Source of the DNA: Bordetella sp. H567
GTDB lineage: Bacteria; Pseudomonadota; Gammaproteobacteria; Burkholderiales; Burkholderiaceae_B
NCBI RefSeq assembly: GCF_001704295.1
Contig: NZ_CP012334.1
Span: forward strand, 434,001 to 498,000
Length of the DNA stretch: 64,000 nt
Direction: 5' to 3'
Part shown: piece after piece, positions 9,998 through 17,780 of the stretch
How positions within the stretch are numbered: position 1 is the first letter of the stretch
Layout: every line of letters starts with the position of its first letter
Translations under genes and position numbers: made by a program
Notes under the pieces: model-generated
What the model was told of the DNA's origin: nothing
Database searches by the model: none
The model's input: only the letters and a program-made list of their open reading frames with translations

Positions 9998-10468
9998 TTA
10001 ACGTCTGCGTTTAGCTGCAAGCACGAGCGCATCCCAGTCATTTGGCGGATTCCCTCTATCCAGCATCTTCCTGAATACACGGTAAGCATCGTCGTCGCTT
10101 TCGTAAGCGCGTTTCGTGTCTTCATCATTGACCCATGCAAACACAATGATCTTGCTGGCTGCATGGTATCGAAAGAACAGGCGGTACTGCTGGAAGAACT
10201 TGGCCCGGAACCAATGCTTGTGCTGCTCTCCCAACGTTCCGCCTTGTCGGTATTCAGCTCGCGTCGGATCTTGAGGAATAACCTCGAACGACAATCGCGC
10301 GATAGCAGCTAAGCGTTTCGTGGCATTGCGTCGATGGTATCCGTCCGGATCCTTGCGCTTCAGTGCTTCAACCTGCTGCTGAAGATTCTCTAGCTGCGCA
10401 CGAAAAAGCGGATGCAGGTAGATAGTCCAGCCGTTGACCGTGATGGGGCTGTTCGATTCAGCGGTCAT
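9998..10468 (-). CDS. yhaV: Type II toxin-antitoxin system toxin YhaV
   Basis: A 156-residue RelE-superfamily ribonuclease toxin. The family signature is present: NGWTIYLHPLF at the N-terminus, RRNATKRLAAI in the middle, and WFRAKFFQQYRLFFRYH followed by IIFAW-like IIVFAWVNDEDTKRAY. YhaV cleaves mRNA in a translation-dependent way and is neutralised by PrlF. Its start overlaps the prlF stop by 4 bases (ATGA), so both proteins are made from one transcript. It is the first coding gene after the tRNA-Gly. Confidence 0.93.
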   Translation of the reverse strand: MTAESNSPITVNGWTIYLHPLFRAQLENLQQQVEALKRKDPDGYHRRNATKRLAAIARLSFEVIPQDPTRAEYRQGGTLGEQHKHWFRAKFFQQYRLFFRYHAASKIIVFAWVNDEDTKRAYESDDDAYRVFRKMLDRGNPPNDWDALVLAAKRRR

Positions 10469-10797
10469 TCATCATTCGCGGACAGCGGCGCATCCAAGTC
10501 GATATCTCCCGCTTCGCGCGCAGCCTTTTTCATGGAGGCAAGCAAGTCGTTCGACAGGGGGACGAGGCGTTCTGGATGTGATGCGATGTCGTGGGCGAGA
10601 AAAGTCAGGAATGCCTCAAGCGCGGGATCTGCCTCATCAGCATCTTCGGCACGTGTGAGCACCACTTCTCCGTTGTCGCGAATGCTGTAGTGAATCTTGT
10701 CGCGTTTCTTCAGGCCGAGGGCACGCCTTACAGTTTCGGGAACGGTGGTCTGGTAGCGCTCAGTGAGGGTGGATTCGACGTCGAGGGTTGCGGGCAT
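10465..10797 (-). CDS. prlF: Type II toxin-antitoxin system antitoxin PrlF
   Basis: A 110-residue antitoxin with an AbrB-type swapped-hairpin DNA-binding domain at the N-terminus (STLTERYQTTVPETVRRALGLKKRDKIHY) and an acidic C-terminal half that would bind YhaV. PrlF represses its own operon with YhaV as co-repressor. A 28-bp palindrome overlapping the predicted -10 box lies 25 bases upstream of the start and is the likely operator. Confidence 0.93.
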   Translation of the reverse strand: MPATLDVESTLTERYQTTVPETVRRALGLKKRDKIHYSIRDNGEVVLTRAEDADEADPALEAFLTFLAHDIASHPERLVPLSNDLLASMKKAAREAGDIDLDAPLSANDE

Positions 10798-10816
10798 GAT
10801 GATTTCCCAGGGGCGG

Positions 10817-10849
10817 ATAATACATGGTAATGCAATTGCATTACCATGT
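10817..10849 (-). promoter_or_regulatory. prlF-yhaV operator palindrome and -10 box
   Basis: Positions 10822-10849 form a perfect 28-bp palindrome with half-site ACATGGTAATGCAA. In minus-strand reading it runs into a TATTAT -10 box (10817-10822), leaving a leader of only about 13-18 bases before the prlF start. Repressor binding here would block RNA polymerase. I see no good -35 box at 17 bases, so the promoter may rely on the -10 region. Confidence 0.75.
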
Positions 10850-10908
10850 CCAGGCGGAGGTCGCTGCCAAGTTTCTTGACCGTCCGCTCCACGCCTTACG
10901 CTGGTGAA

Positions 10909-11400
10909 TCAGGCAGTGGGAGGGCGCTTCATGCTCATGAGCTCGGTCACTTCGTGCCGATCCTCTGCGGATGAGATCGGAACTGCCAGCCATTTCCCGT
11001 CAGGATATGCGTGGGCCTCGTCGTAGAGCTTGACCAATTGCGGGCGCCAGAAATAACGCCGCTCCTCGAACTTCTCTCGCTCGGCGCGCCCCAGGACCAC
11101 TTGCACTGAAAGCAGCCGGTACCCCGGCTGCAAGGTGCAGAACGCCTTGGTCTTCTTGTAGCGCAGGGTCCATCCGCGCTTCTTGCCACCATAAAGCCAC
11201 TCTGGTACGAACACACCGGGGTAGGATTTGTCGATCCAGCCCTGCAGCGCGACCCAATGCTTGAATGCCGCCGGCCCGATCCAGTCGCGAACAGCAGGTT
11301 CGTCGGGCGGTGCCGATTTATCGGCGATCCTGTCGCCGATCGCAGGTGACTGTTGCCAGTCGCTTTCCTGCTGACTGTCATGGCGGGCTCGAAAGTTCAT
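10909..11400 (-). CDS. DUF3788 family protein
   Basis: A 163-residue soluble protein whose core (about residues 40-150) matches the DUF3788 pattern: a tryptophan-rich start (FKHWVALQGWI), EWLYGGKKRGWTLRYKKTKAFCTLQPG, and a later LGRAEREKFEE. Family members are scattered in bacteria, small and of unknown function. The first 35 residues are poorly structured in appearance and the true start may be slightly downstream. It lies in the accessory region, not obviously co-transcribed with prlF-yhaV (a palindromic operator lies between them). Confidence 0.75.
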   Translation of the reverse strand: MNFRARHDSQQESDWQQSPAIGDRIADKSAPPDEPAVRDWIGPAAFKHWVALQGWIDKSYPGVFVPEWLYGGKKRGWTLRYKKTKAFCTLQPGYRLLSVQVVLGRAEREKFEERRYFWRPQLVKLYDEAHAYPDGKWLAVPISSAEDRHEVTELMSMKRPPTA

Positions 11401-11702
11401 ATATTTCCAGCTTTGGCGGGAGGCTCCGACGGTGCGTCATGGCGTCGGATGCATGTTCAGGGCGGATCTTTTCATATCGACTTTTGTTTGGATTCTGAAC
11501 GATTGATGGTACGAATTGAAGGTCCAAGACTTTCCATTTTCATGTGTACCAAGCACATGGGTTCAAACCGCTTGGATCGAGATGGCGACGGGCCCGGGGC
11601 CGGATGCGTGGTGGGCCGATTGGCGGATAGGCGTAGACGCGCCGAAGCGGTACGTTGACTGGTTCGCTTCCAACGTCCGAAGCATCCACAGCGGGGTTCC
11701 CG
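11401..11702. other. Non-coding gap between divergent DUF3788 and phosphatase genes
   Basis: About 300 bases with no convincing gene on either strand. The section 11470-11560 is visibly richer in A and T than the flanks. It must hold the promoters of the two divergent genes, but I cannot assign boxes with confidence. Confidence 0.6.
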
Positions 11703-13505
11703 ATGACAACACGAAAGAGCCGTGCCGCGCCGGCCAGCGCTGTCACCCTGGAATCGCCTATCACGTTGGGGCCGCTTCTTTCCTTTCGCGGCTTGAGTCC
11801 GGACAACAATCACTGGAGGGTCACTGCGCTGATCGGCATCGATGTCTCGGCGCCTACGCCCGCCATGCTCATCGAGGGCCGCGATGCGGGGCCGCCGCGT
11901 ATTCTGCTGACCTACGGTGCCCGGCGCTATCTGCGGTATGACCTGACGTGTCCGGTAGAAGCCGACGAACGCAGAGTCGAATACGGACTTGCCGACGGGC
12001 CCAAATGGACGTTCACCGTGCCAGGCCGGGCGCAGTGCGCGCGCATGGCCTATGTATCTTGCAATGGCTTTTCCGATCCGAACGCGATGCGGAAGGTGGT
12101 CAAGCCCCAGAACGCGGTGTGGGAAGACTTCCTGTACAGCCATGATCGTCGCTACCGTGGTGACAAGCTGCTCGATAAAGAGCAACTCTGGCATGAGACG
12201 CGCGTCCACGATCGTGGCGTACAGCGGTTCCACTTGCTTCTGATGGGCGGCGACCAGATTTACTTCGACTCGATCTGGGGCGACATTCCGGCGCTGCAGG
12301 AATGGGTGGGGAAATCTCGCCAGGAACAACTTTCTTTCCCGGTGTCCGACGAGCTGGACCGCGCTATAGAGGCTTACTATTTCACGCTCTATGAGCAACG
12401 CTGGCTGCCTCGCAGCCGGGGTGGATGGGGCAGTGCCACCCCCGCTTTCGATGCCGCGGACGCGATGGCCGGGACGCCCACGATCATGATGTGGGACGAC
12501 CACGACATCTTCGACGGGTGGGGATCCTACACCTGCGAGATGCAGCAAAGCCCGCTGTTCAAAACGCTGTTTCGCCACGCCCGGCGGGCATTCTGGGTTT
12601 TCCAGATGCAGCATGTCCTGTCCGACCTGCCGGACCTGATGGACGCCACCCCGCCGGGATTCGCGGCCAAGGACCCGATGTACGCGGATATCCCCTGGGC
12701 GGACGTCCTGCGCGGCGATCCTTTGGCATTGCCGCTACTGTACGGGCAGCCCGGTTTCTCTTCCTTCTACGAAGTCGGCGCCGTTGCGCTGGCCGTCCCG
12801 GATTTGCGCACCGAGCGTTCGCGTACCCAGGTGCTGGGTGCAAATACCTGGGCGCGGATCAAGGACAGGCTGGGGATGCTGGATGGCCCCGATTCGCCAG
12901 GCCAATCGGGTCAACCGGGTCGCCATCTGATCATCATGTCCTCCGTACCGGTGGTGCATCCGAAGCTCGCCTTGGCGGAAGGCTGGGTCGACACCTTTGG
13001 TCAAGACCGCGTCCTGGATAGCGCCGCGGACGACCTGAGGGACCAGTGGGCGCACGACGATCACGAAGGCGAGCGCAAACGGCTGTTGGAGGTCTTGACC
13101 GCTGTCGCGAAGTCGACAGGGCTGCACGTTTCCGTGGTTTCGGGAGACGTGCATGTGGCGGCGAGCGGCGTGGCATACCCGCATGGCGACACGTCCGCCG
13201 CGGTACGGATCCCGCAGTTCACGTCTTCAGCTGTGGTCCATCCCTCCCTGACCAGCATTGCGGAGCGGCTTTTCCTGCTCCTGCTCAACAATATGGCGGC
13301 AAAGCCGCAAGTCATCGATGCCGCTTACGTTGCAGAGATGCTGATGTTCCCCGCGTATAACGAGCCCATCATGGCGGCAAGGAACTGGCTGGCGCTGGAG
13401 ATCGATGAGTCGACGGCCGAGCGCAAGCTCTGGGCGACTTGGCGATGCGAGCGGGAGGACGGGTTTTCCAATCACCTTTTGGCCCTGCCTTCCGGAAACG
13501 GATAG
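11703..13505 (+). CDS. PhoD-like metallophosphatase family protein
   Basis: A 600-residue calcineurin-like phosphoesterase of the PhoD-like group. Metal-binding motifs are in the expected order: SCNGF (119-123), GGDQIYFD (182-189), WDDHDIFDGWG (264-274) and SGDVHVAA (480-487). Unlike classical alkaline phosphatase D it has no Tat or Sec signal, so it should be cytoplasmic; related fungal and bacterial cytoplasmic members exist but their substrates are poorly known. ATG 11703 was chosen over an in-frame ATG at 11655; ribosome sites are weak for both. It lies inside the candidate tRNA-bounded island. Confidence 0.82.
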   Translation: MTTRKSRAAPASAVTLESPITLGPLLSFRGLSPDNNHWRVTALIGIDVSAPTPAMLIEGRDAGPPRILLTYGARRYLRYDLTCPVEADERRVEYGLADGPKWTFTVPGRAQCARMAYVSCNGFSDPNAMRKVVKPQNAVWEDFLYSHDRRYRGDKLLDKEQLWHETRVHDRGVQRFHLLLMGGDQIYFDSIWGDIPALQEWVGKSRQEQLSFPVSDELDRAIEAYYFTLYEQRWLPRSRGGWGSATPAFDAADAMAGTPTIMMWDDHDIFDGWGSYTCEMQQSPLFKTLFRHARRAFWVFQMQHVLSDLPDLMDATPPGFAAKDPMYADIPWADVLRGDPLALPLLYGQPGFSSFYEVGAVALAVPDLRTERSRTQVLGANTWARIKDRLGMLDGPDSPGQSGQPGRHLIIMSSVPVVHPKLALAEGWVDTFGQDRVLDSAADDLRDQWAHDDHEGERKRLLEVLTAVAKSTGLHVSVVSGDVHVAASGVAYPHGDTSAAVRIPQFTSSAVVHPSLTSIAERLFLLLLNNMAAKPQVIDAAYVAEMLMFPAYNEPIMAARNWLALEIDESTAERKLWATWRCEREDGFSNHLLALPSGNG

Positions 13506-13620
13506 GTCGAGAGAGCCCATTCCATGCGGGAATGAGCGCTATCCCCGTTGGATGGCTACCCAACGCCTCGGTGGCGTGAGAGCGTAGCGGCATCACGACT
13601 CACCCAACGAGGGACCCATC

Positions 13621-14370
13621 ATGGGCAAGCTACAAGGCAAGACGGCCGTCATTACCGGCGGCAGCAGTGGAATCGGGCTGGCGACCGCGGAGCGCTTCGT
13701 CAATGAAGGCGCATATGTCTTTATCGCCGGGCGGCGTCAATCCGAACTGGATCGCGCAGTCGCCAGGATCGGCCGTAACGTGACCGCGGTCCAGGCCGAC
13801 GTGACCCAGCTCGAAGACCTGGATCGACTGTATTCGGTCGTCGGCCGCGAACGGGGGCAGTTGGATATCCTGTTCGCGAACTCGGGATCGATCGAGCACA
13901 GGACGATCGAGCAGATCACCCCCGACCACTACGCCAAGACCTTCGACGTGAACGTGAAGGGCCTGATCTTCACGGTCCAGAAGGCCCTTCCTTTATTGAC
14001 GGGCGGCGCAAGCGTCATTCTGACGAGCTCCGTCGCCGGCGTGATGGGTTTGCCAGCCCACGATACGTATAGCGCGGCCAAGGCGGCAGTACGGTCGCTG
14101 GCGCGAACCTGGACCATCGAACTCAAGGGGAGGGGCATCCGCGTCAACGCGATCAGCCCGGGGGCGATCGACACGCCCATCATCGAGAGCCAGGTCTCGA
14201 CCGCGGCGGAAGCAGAGGCGCTGCGCGCGAAGTTCGCCGCCGCCACGCCGTTGGGGCGGGTGGGCCGCCCGGAAGAGTTGGCATCCGCGGCGCTGTTCCT
14301 GGCATCCGAGGACAGCAGTTATGTCGCGGGCATTGAGCTCTTCGTTGACGGTGGCTTGGCGCAGGTTTGA
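13621..14370 (+). CDS. SDR-family NAD(P)-dependent oxidoreductase
   Basis: A classical 249-residue short-chain dehydrogenase. It has the cofactor loop TGGSSGIG (12-19), an NSG in place of the usual NAG (87-89), N111, S136/S137, and the catalytic Y150 and K154. The C-terminus (ASAALFLASEDSSYVAGIELFVDGG) is standard. The R38-R39 pair after the second strand favours NADP. The substrate cannot be told from sequence. It is the last gene before the right-hand copy of the tRNA 3' end. Confidence 0.92.
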   Translation: MGKLQGKTAVITGGSSGIGLATAERFVNEGAYVFIAGRRQSELDRAVARIGRNVTAVQADVTQLEDLDRLYSVVGRERGQLDILFANSGSIEHRTIEQITPDHYAKTFDVNVKGLIFTVQKALPLLTGGASVILTSSVAGVMGLPAHDTYSAAKAAVRSLARTWTIELKGRGIRVNAISPGAIDTPIIESQVSTAAEAEALRAKFAAATPLGRVGRPEELASAALFLASEDSSYVAGIELFVDGGLAQV

Positions 14371-14672
14371 CATTCCGGACCACGCGGCTCGGAGGAACAA
14401 ACGGTTACCGGACGCGACGGCGAGGCACTCATCAGTAGCGCACCGCCCTCGCGTTTGGCGCAAAGAGTTTCAATGTCGCGCGGGACCGTGTGGCAAAATC
14501 GGCACCAGCATGCAGCGCGCATCACCACGCTGCATAGGATGAAGAGGCTTCGTCCATCAACAGCTTGTGGGGGCACGGTCTCATCACCCGCTCCAGACTG
14601 TTTCGAGGCAGGCCAGATCAGCCTTCGGCTATGCATCGAAATGGCCGCAGCGCTTCTGTAGGGGTAGGGTGC
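14371..14672. other. Non-coding gap holding the right-hand tRNA-end repeat
   Basis: No convincing gene. It contains the exact 14-base copy of the tRNA-Gly 3' end (14582-14595). The bases just upstream (GTGGG, then TCT) look like a worn T arm but do not form one. The rest shows nothing recognisable. Confidence 0.55.
14582..14595 (+). repeat. Candidate att direct repeat, right copy
   Basis: CATCACCCGCTCCA, identical to the final 14 bases of tRNA-Gly(CCC) at 9800-9813 and in the same orientation, 4.8 kb away. Confidence 0.55.
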
Positions 14673-14960
14673 ATGTCCACACACATCTTGAGCCGCCGCG
14701 TCGGGGTTCTGTTATTCCTTGCCTTGGTCGCGGGGTGTTCCTCGACCAAGCCCAGTCCCGGCACGCCGGCGAAGAGCGCGACCTCCAGCAAGAGTCCCAG
14801 CGCCGCCGCCGCGAAGGTCGGCGATGCCTGCGCATCGAATCGTCGCAAATGCATCTACGAGGGATCGTATGAGTCGGGCGAACGCAACTATGCCGAGCAG
14901 GAAGCGAAACGTTTGAATATGGCTGAATTGGAACGGCTACGCCGCAGCTTCGGCAACTGA
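14673..14960 (+). CDS. Small lipoprotein of unknown function
   Basis: A 95-residue protein with a lipoprotein signal: positively charged start, hydrophobic stretch and lipobox LVAGC with C22 as lipidation site. It is followed by a Ser/Pro/Thr/Lys-rich linker and a C-terminal part with two cysteines (ACASNRRKCIYEGSYESGE) and a charged helix (NYAEQEAKRLNMAELERLRR). I do not recognise a family with a known role. It begins just outside the right candidate att repeat. Confidence 0.72.
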   Translation: MSTHILSRRVGVLLFLALVAGCSSTKPSPGTPAKSATSSKSPSAAAAKVGDACASNRRKCIYEGSYESGERNYAEQEAKRLNMAELERLRRSFGN

Positions 14961-15016
14961 CCGCGGCGGGACGTCGCCGTAGGCCCATGGCCGCGGCAGG
15001 AAAGGGACGCAGCCCT

Positions 15017-15829
15017 TCAAGGACGTGCGGTAACGACGTGAGCCTGCGTTTTGCCGGACACCGCGCCGTTACCGCAGGTCCGCGCGATGGCCTCTGCTGC
15101 CTGGATGGTGGCTTTCTCCAGCGCCGCCGTATCGCGCGCCGCGATCTCGTCCCGTAACGGCGTGCCCTGGCAGAAGGCGACCGCGGCGACGCGCGGGCTT
15201 GGCGTCGCGCTGACCCGCGATATCGTTTCGATACGAACGTCGGAGAAACCGGCGGCCTGTACATCCGCTTCGATCTGCGCCTTGCGGTGATATCCATGCG
15301 GCGTGCGGGCCAGGAAGCGCGGCGGATCGAGCGGAAACAGGGTGGCCAGGGTATCGGTCACCACGCGGGCGAAATCGTTGTCCTCGATGCGATCCCAAAC
15401 GCTGAACAGGAAGGTGCCGCCAGGCTTCAGTACCCGCAGCGCTTCGCGATAGGCGGCGACGCGGTCCGGAAAGAACATGGCGCCGAACTGGCAACACACG
15501 ACGTCGAAGGATGCGTCAGGAAAGGGCAGGCTCAGCGCATCCGCCTGCTGCCAGACTATCCGTTCGTCGGTGCCCTGTCTCGCGATTGCCCTGTCCAGCA
15601 TCGGCTGGTTCAGGTCGGTCACGACATACCGCGCGTCCGGCGGCAGAAGAGGGGCAAGCGCGCGGGCGACGGCGCCGCTGCCCGCTGCGGTTTCCAGGAT
15701 GGCCCGCGGGGCGTGCGCCATCACGCGATTAGCGAGATCCGCGGCGTACTGTTCGAAGATAAGCGGAACGAGATAGGCGTCGTAGGTCTCGGGTACCGAG
15801 CCCGCGAATACTTTATCCGATTGGGCCAT
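15017..15829 (-). CDS. Class I SAM-dependent methyltransferase (UbiE/COQ5-like)
   Basis: A 270-residue cytoplasmic methyltransferase. The SAM-binding motifs are ILETAAGSGAVARAL (motif I), VVTDLNQPML, DALSLPFPDASFDVVCCQFGAMFF (motif II region) and LRVLKPGGTFLFSVWD (motif III). The C-terminal third with CQGTPLRDEI is common in a widespread uncharacterised subgroup. ATG 15829 is preceded by a GGGAG ribosome site. Nothing nearby tells the substrate. Confidence 0.88.
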   Translation of the reverse strand: MAQSDKVFAGSVPETYDAYLVPLIFEQYAADLANRVMAHAPRAILETAAGSGAVARALAPLLPPDARYVVTDLNQPMLDRAIARQGTDERIVWQQADALSLPFPDASFDVVCCQFGAMFFPDRVAAYREALRVLKPGGTFLFSVWDRIEDNDFARVVTDTLATLFPLDPPRFLARTPHGYHRKAQIEADVQAAGFSDVRIETISRVSATPSPRVAAVAFCQGTPLRDEIAARDTAALEKATIQAAEAIARTCGNGAVSGKTQAHVVTARP

Positions 15830-15916
15830 GGTCGAGCTCCCTTTCCAGCCCGCGCGCTTTGGGTTGCAGCCTCGGGGCTGCGCCGGCCGCGGCCGGCGCA
15901 AGCCGCCGCGGCGGCG

Positions 15917-16408
15917 TCAGCCGTTGACCGGAATGCGCTTCACGCGGGATTGTGCGCTTTCGGTCTTCGGCAAGGTCACGGTCAGCACGCCGTTCTCGAA
16001 GCTGGCCTTGACCTGGCCTTCGTCGATGTCGTGGCCGATGGGGATCACACGCTCGAAGCGCCCATAGAAGCGCTCGGAGAACTGGCGCGCGTTGTCTCGC
16101 GACTCGGCGCGCTTTTCCCCGCGCAAGGTCAGCGTGCCCTCTTCGAGCAGGATCTCGACGTCCTTCTCTTCCATTCCCGGCAGTTCGGCCGTGACCCGGA
16201 CGGTCTGGCCTTCCTCCGCGACTTCGATGTTGGGCCAGCGCGAGAAGGCACGTGCGGTCGGGAGGCCTATGTCGAAGTTGCGGAAGAGGTCGTCGAACAG
16301 CCGGTTCACTTCCCGGTGCAGGGACATCAGCCCATTTGGGTCGCCCGGCCGATACGTAGCAGGAGCCTGAGAGTCGCGGCTCCCGGGGACAAGATTACGT
16401 ACGCTCAT
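15917..16408 (-). CDS. Hsp20/alpha-crystallin small heat-shock chaperone
   Basis: A 163-residue holdase that binds unfolding proteins. After an N-terminal arm (about 1-50, with LHREVNRLFDDLFRNFD), the alpha-crystallin domain (about 55-150) shows the family landmarks AELPGMEEKDVEI, GTLTLRGEKR, FYGRFERVIPIG and the A-x-F-x-N-G-V-L-T-V motif (ASFENGVLTVTLP). A short basic tail ends in the I-P-V motif (RIPVNG) used for oligomer contacts. ATG 16408 is spaced correctly from AGGAG. A sigma-32-like promoter lies about 105-130 bases upstream. Confidence 0.95.
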   Translation of the reverse strand: MSVRNLVPGSRDSQAPATYRPGDPNGLMSLHREVNRLFDDLFRNFDIGLPTARAFSRWPNIEVAEEGQTVRVTAELPGMEEKDVEILLEEGTLTLRGEKRAESRDNARQFSERFYGRFERVIPIGHDIDEGQVKASFENGVLTVTLPKTESAQSRVKRIPVNG

Positions 16409-16509
16409 CATCTTCTCCTGTTGAAGTGGCGAAGCATCCGCCGGCGGCGCGACGGCGCCCGCCGTTGATCCAAATCCCCGACCGGCCTTGCGGCCGGCCG
16501 GCAAGGCGG

Positions 16510-16538
16510 ATGTTGGGTATGGCGGCGTGATTTTCAAG
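16510..16538 (-). promoter_or_regulatory. Candidate heat-shock (sigma-32) promoter of the hsp20 gene
   Basis: In minus-strand reading CTTGAAA (16532-16538) is followed after 14 bases by CCCAACAT (16510-16517), close to the sigma-32 pattern CTTGAAA-N11-16-CCCCATnT. The leader of about 95 bases contains G+C-rich inverted repeats, for example around 16475-16506. Confidence 0.5.
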
Positions 16539-16670
16539 AGGGCATGTCGTCCCGCGCGAACCGGCTTTTTTGGGTGCCGGATCCTCCCCAGCGCCCGCTA
16601 TTGCGGTCGACGCCTTAGAACGGCCGAGCAACCGCGTTTGCATTCCGCGTGTTTTCGTGCGCGCGGGCGT

Positions 16671-17687
16671 TCAAACGGATATGCCCGCCGACTGGATAAG
16701 CCCGCCCCACTTGGCGGCTTCCGACACCGCGATCTTGCCCATATCCGCCGCGTTCGCGTAGTTGGCCAAGTAGCCGTTCTGTGACAGGCTCTCGGCCAGC
16801 TTCGGGTCCTTCATGATCGCGGCGAACGCCTCATCCAGCTTCGCGATGGCCGCGCGCGGTGTGTTTGTGGGCGCGCTGATGCCAAACCAGTTGTCGACGT
16901 CATAGCCGGGTACCCCCGCTTCTTTCAGCGTGGGCAGTTCCTGCAAGGCGGGCACGCGCCGGGACGAGGCCACGGCGAGTCCCCGCAACTGCCCGCTGCG
17001 GATGAAGGGCAATGCCGACGGGATGCTATCGAACAAAAACGAGACGCTGCCCGCCAGCAGATCCGTCATGGCCTGCGCGGATCCCTTGTACGGGACGTTG
17101 GTCAGTTCCACGCCCAGCCGTTGGCCGAGCAGGACGCCTTCCAGGTGCGATAGGGTTCCATAGCCGGACGCGTAGTTCACGCTCTTGCCGTTCTTCTTCA
17201 GCCAGGCGACGAACGCGTTCATGTCCTGAGCGGGTACCTGCTTGTTCACGACCAGTACATGCGGCGCGCTGCATAACAGCGAGACGGGCTCCAGGTCGCG
17301 CGCGATGTCGTTGCGCGAGGCCTTGTTCATGTGGGTGCCGATGGTCAGCGTGGTGACGGGGCACAGGAAGATGGTGTTGCCGTCCGGCGGGGATTGCACG
17401 GCGACGCCGAGTCCCAGCATGCCGCCCGCGCCGGGCCGGTTGTCCACGATGACGGAGCGGTTCAACACCGGGCCCACGTGCTGGGCAAGGAGCCGCGCCA
17501 GGATGTCGGCGGAGCCGCCGGGAGGGTACGCCACCAGCAGGCGCAGGGGTGCCTCGGATTGCGCGTGGGTCCAGGTGGGCAATGCCAGCGCCGCGGCCGC
17601 CGCCGCCAGGCCACCGGCTCGGCGTAGGGCCTGCCGGCGGGATGGCGCCAGCGGCAGATCGGATTCGCGTGAGTCGGTCGGGGGCAT
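16671..17687 (-). CDS. Bug-family tripartite tricarboxylate transporter binding protein
   Basis: A 338-residue periplasmic binding protein. It has an N-terminal export signal with an SRRQALRR start and a long Ala/Leu core ending THAQ, which could be a Tat signal. The Bug fold is shown by LRLLVAYPPGGSADILARLLA, VDNRPGAGG, ANWFGI-like DNWFGISAPTNTP and a mid-protein VPYKGSAQAMTDLLAG. Bug proteins bind small carboxylates. No TctA/TctB permease is adjacent; it lies 93 bases after the polyamine-type ABC operon and may be transcribed with it. Confidence 0.92.
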   Translation of the reverse strand: MPPTDSRESDLPLAPSRRQALRRAGGLAAAAAALALPTWTHAQSEAPLRLLVAYPPGGSADILARLLAQHVGPVLNRSVIVDNRPGAGGMLGLGVAVQSPPDGNTIFLCPVTTLTIGTHMNKASRNDIARDLEPVSLLCSAPHVLVVNKQVPAQDMNAFVAWLKKNGKSVNYASGYGTLSHLEGVLLGQRLGVELTNVPYKGSAQAMTDLLAGSVSFLFDSIPSALPFIRSGQLRGLAVASSRRVPALQELPTLKEAGVPGYDVDNWFGISAPTNTPRAAIAKLDEAFAAIMKDPKLAESLSQNGYLANYANAADMGKIAVSEAAKWGGLIQSAGISV

Positions 17688-17780
17688 TGATTTTCTCCTG
17701 AGGTCGGCGGCTGGCCGGGTTGTTGATCGAATACGCGCATCGATCGCGGCAATCGCCCCGATCGGAAGCGGTGGCGGTTC

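Larger units (their letters stand above)
9800..14595. mobile_element. Putative tRNA-Gly-bounded accessory island (no integrase)
   Basis: The last 14 bases of the tRNA-Gly gene, CATCACCCGCTCCA (9800-9813), recur exactly and in the same orientation at 14582-14595. Between them lie a prlF-yhaV toxin-antitoxin pair, a DUF3788 gene, a PhoD-like phosphatase and a short-chain dehydrogenase, none of them core genes for this lineage. The left part looks less G+C-rich than the flanks. No integrase or transposase is visible, so if this was an integrated element its recombinase has been lost, or it was moved by one encoded elsewhere. The boundary call is an inference from the repeat. Confidence 0.5.
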
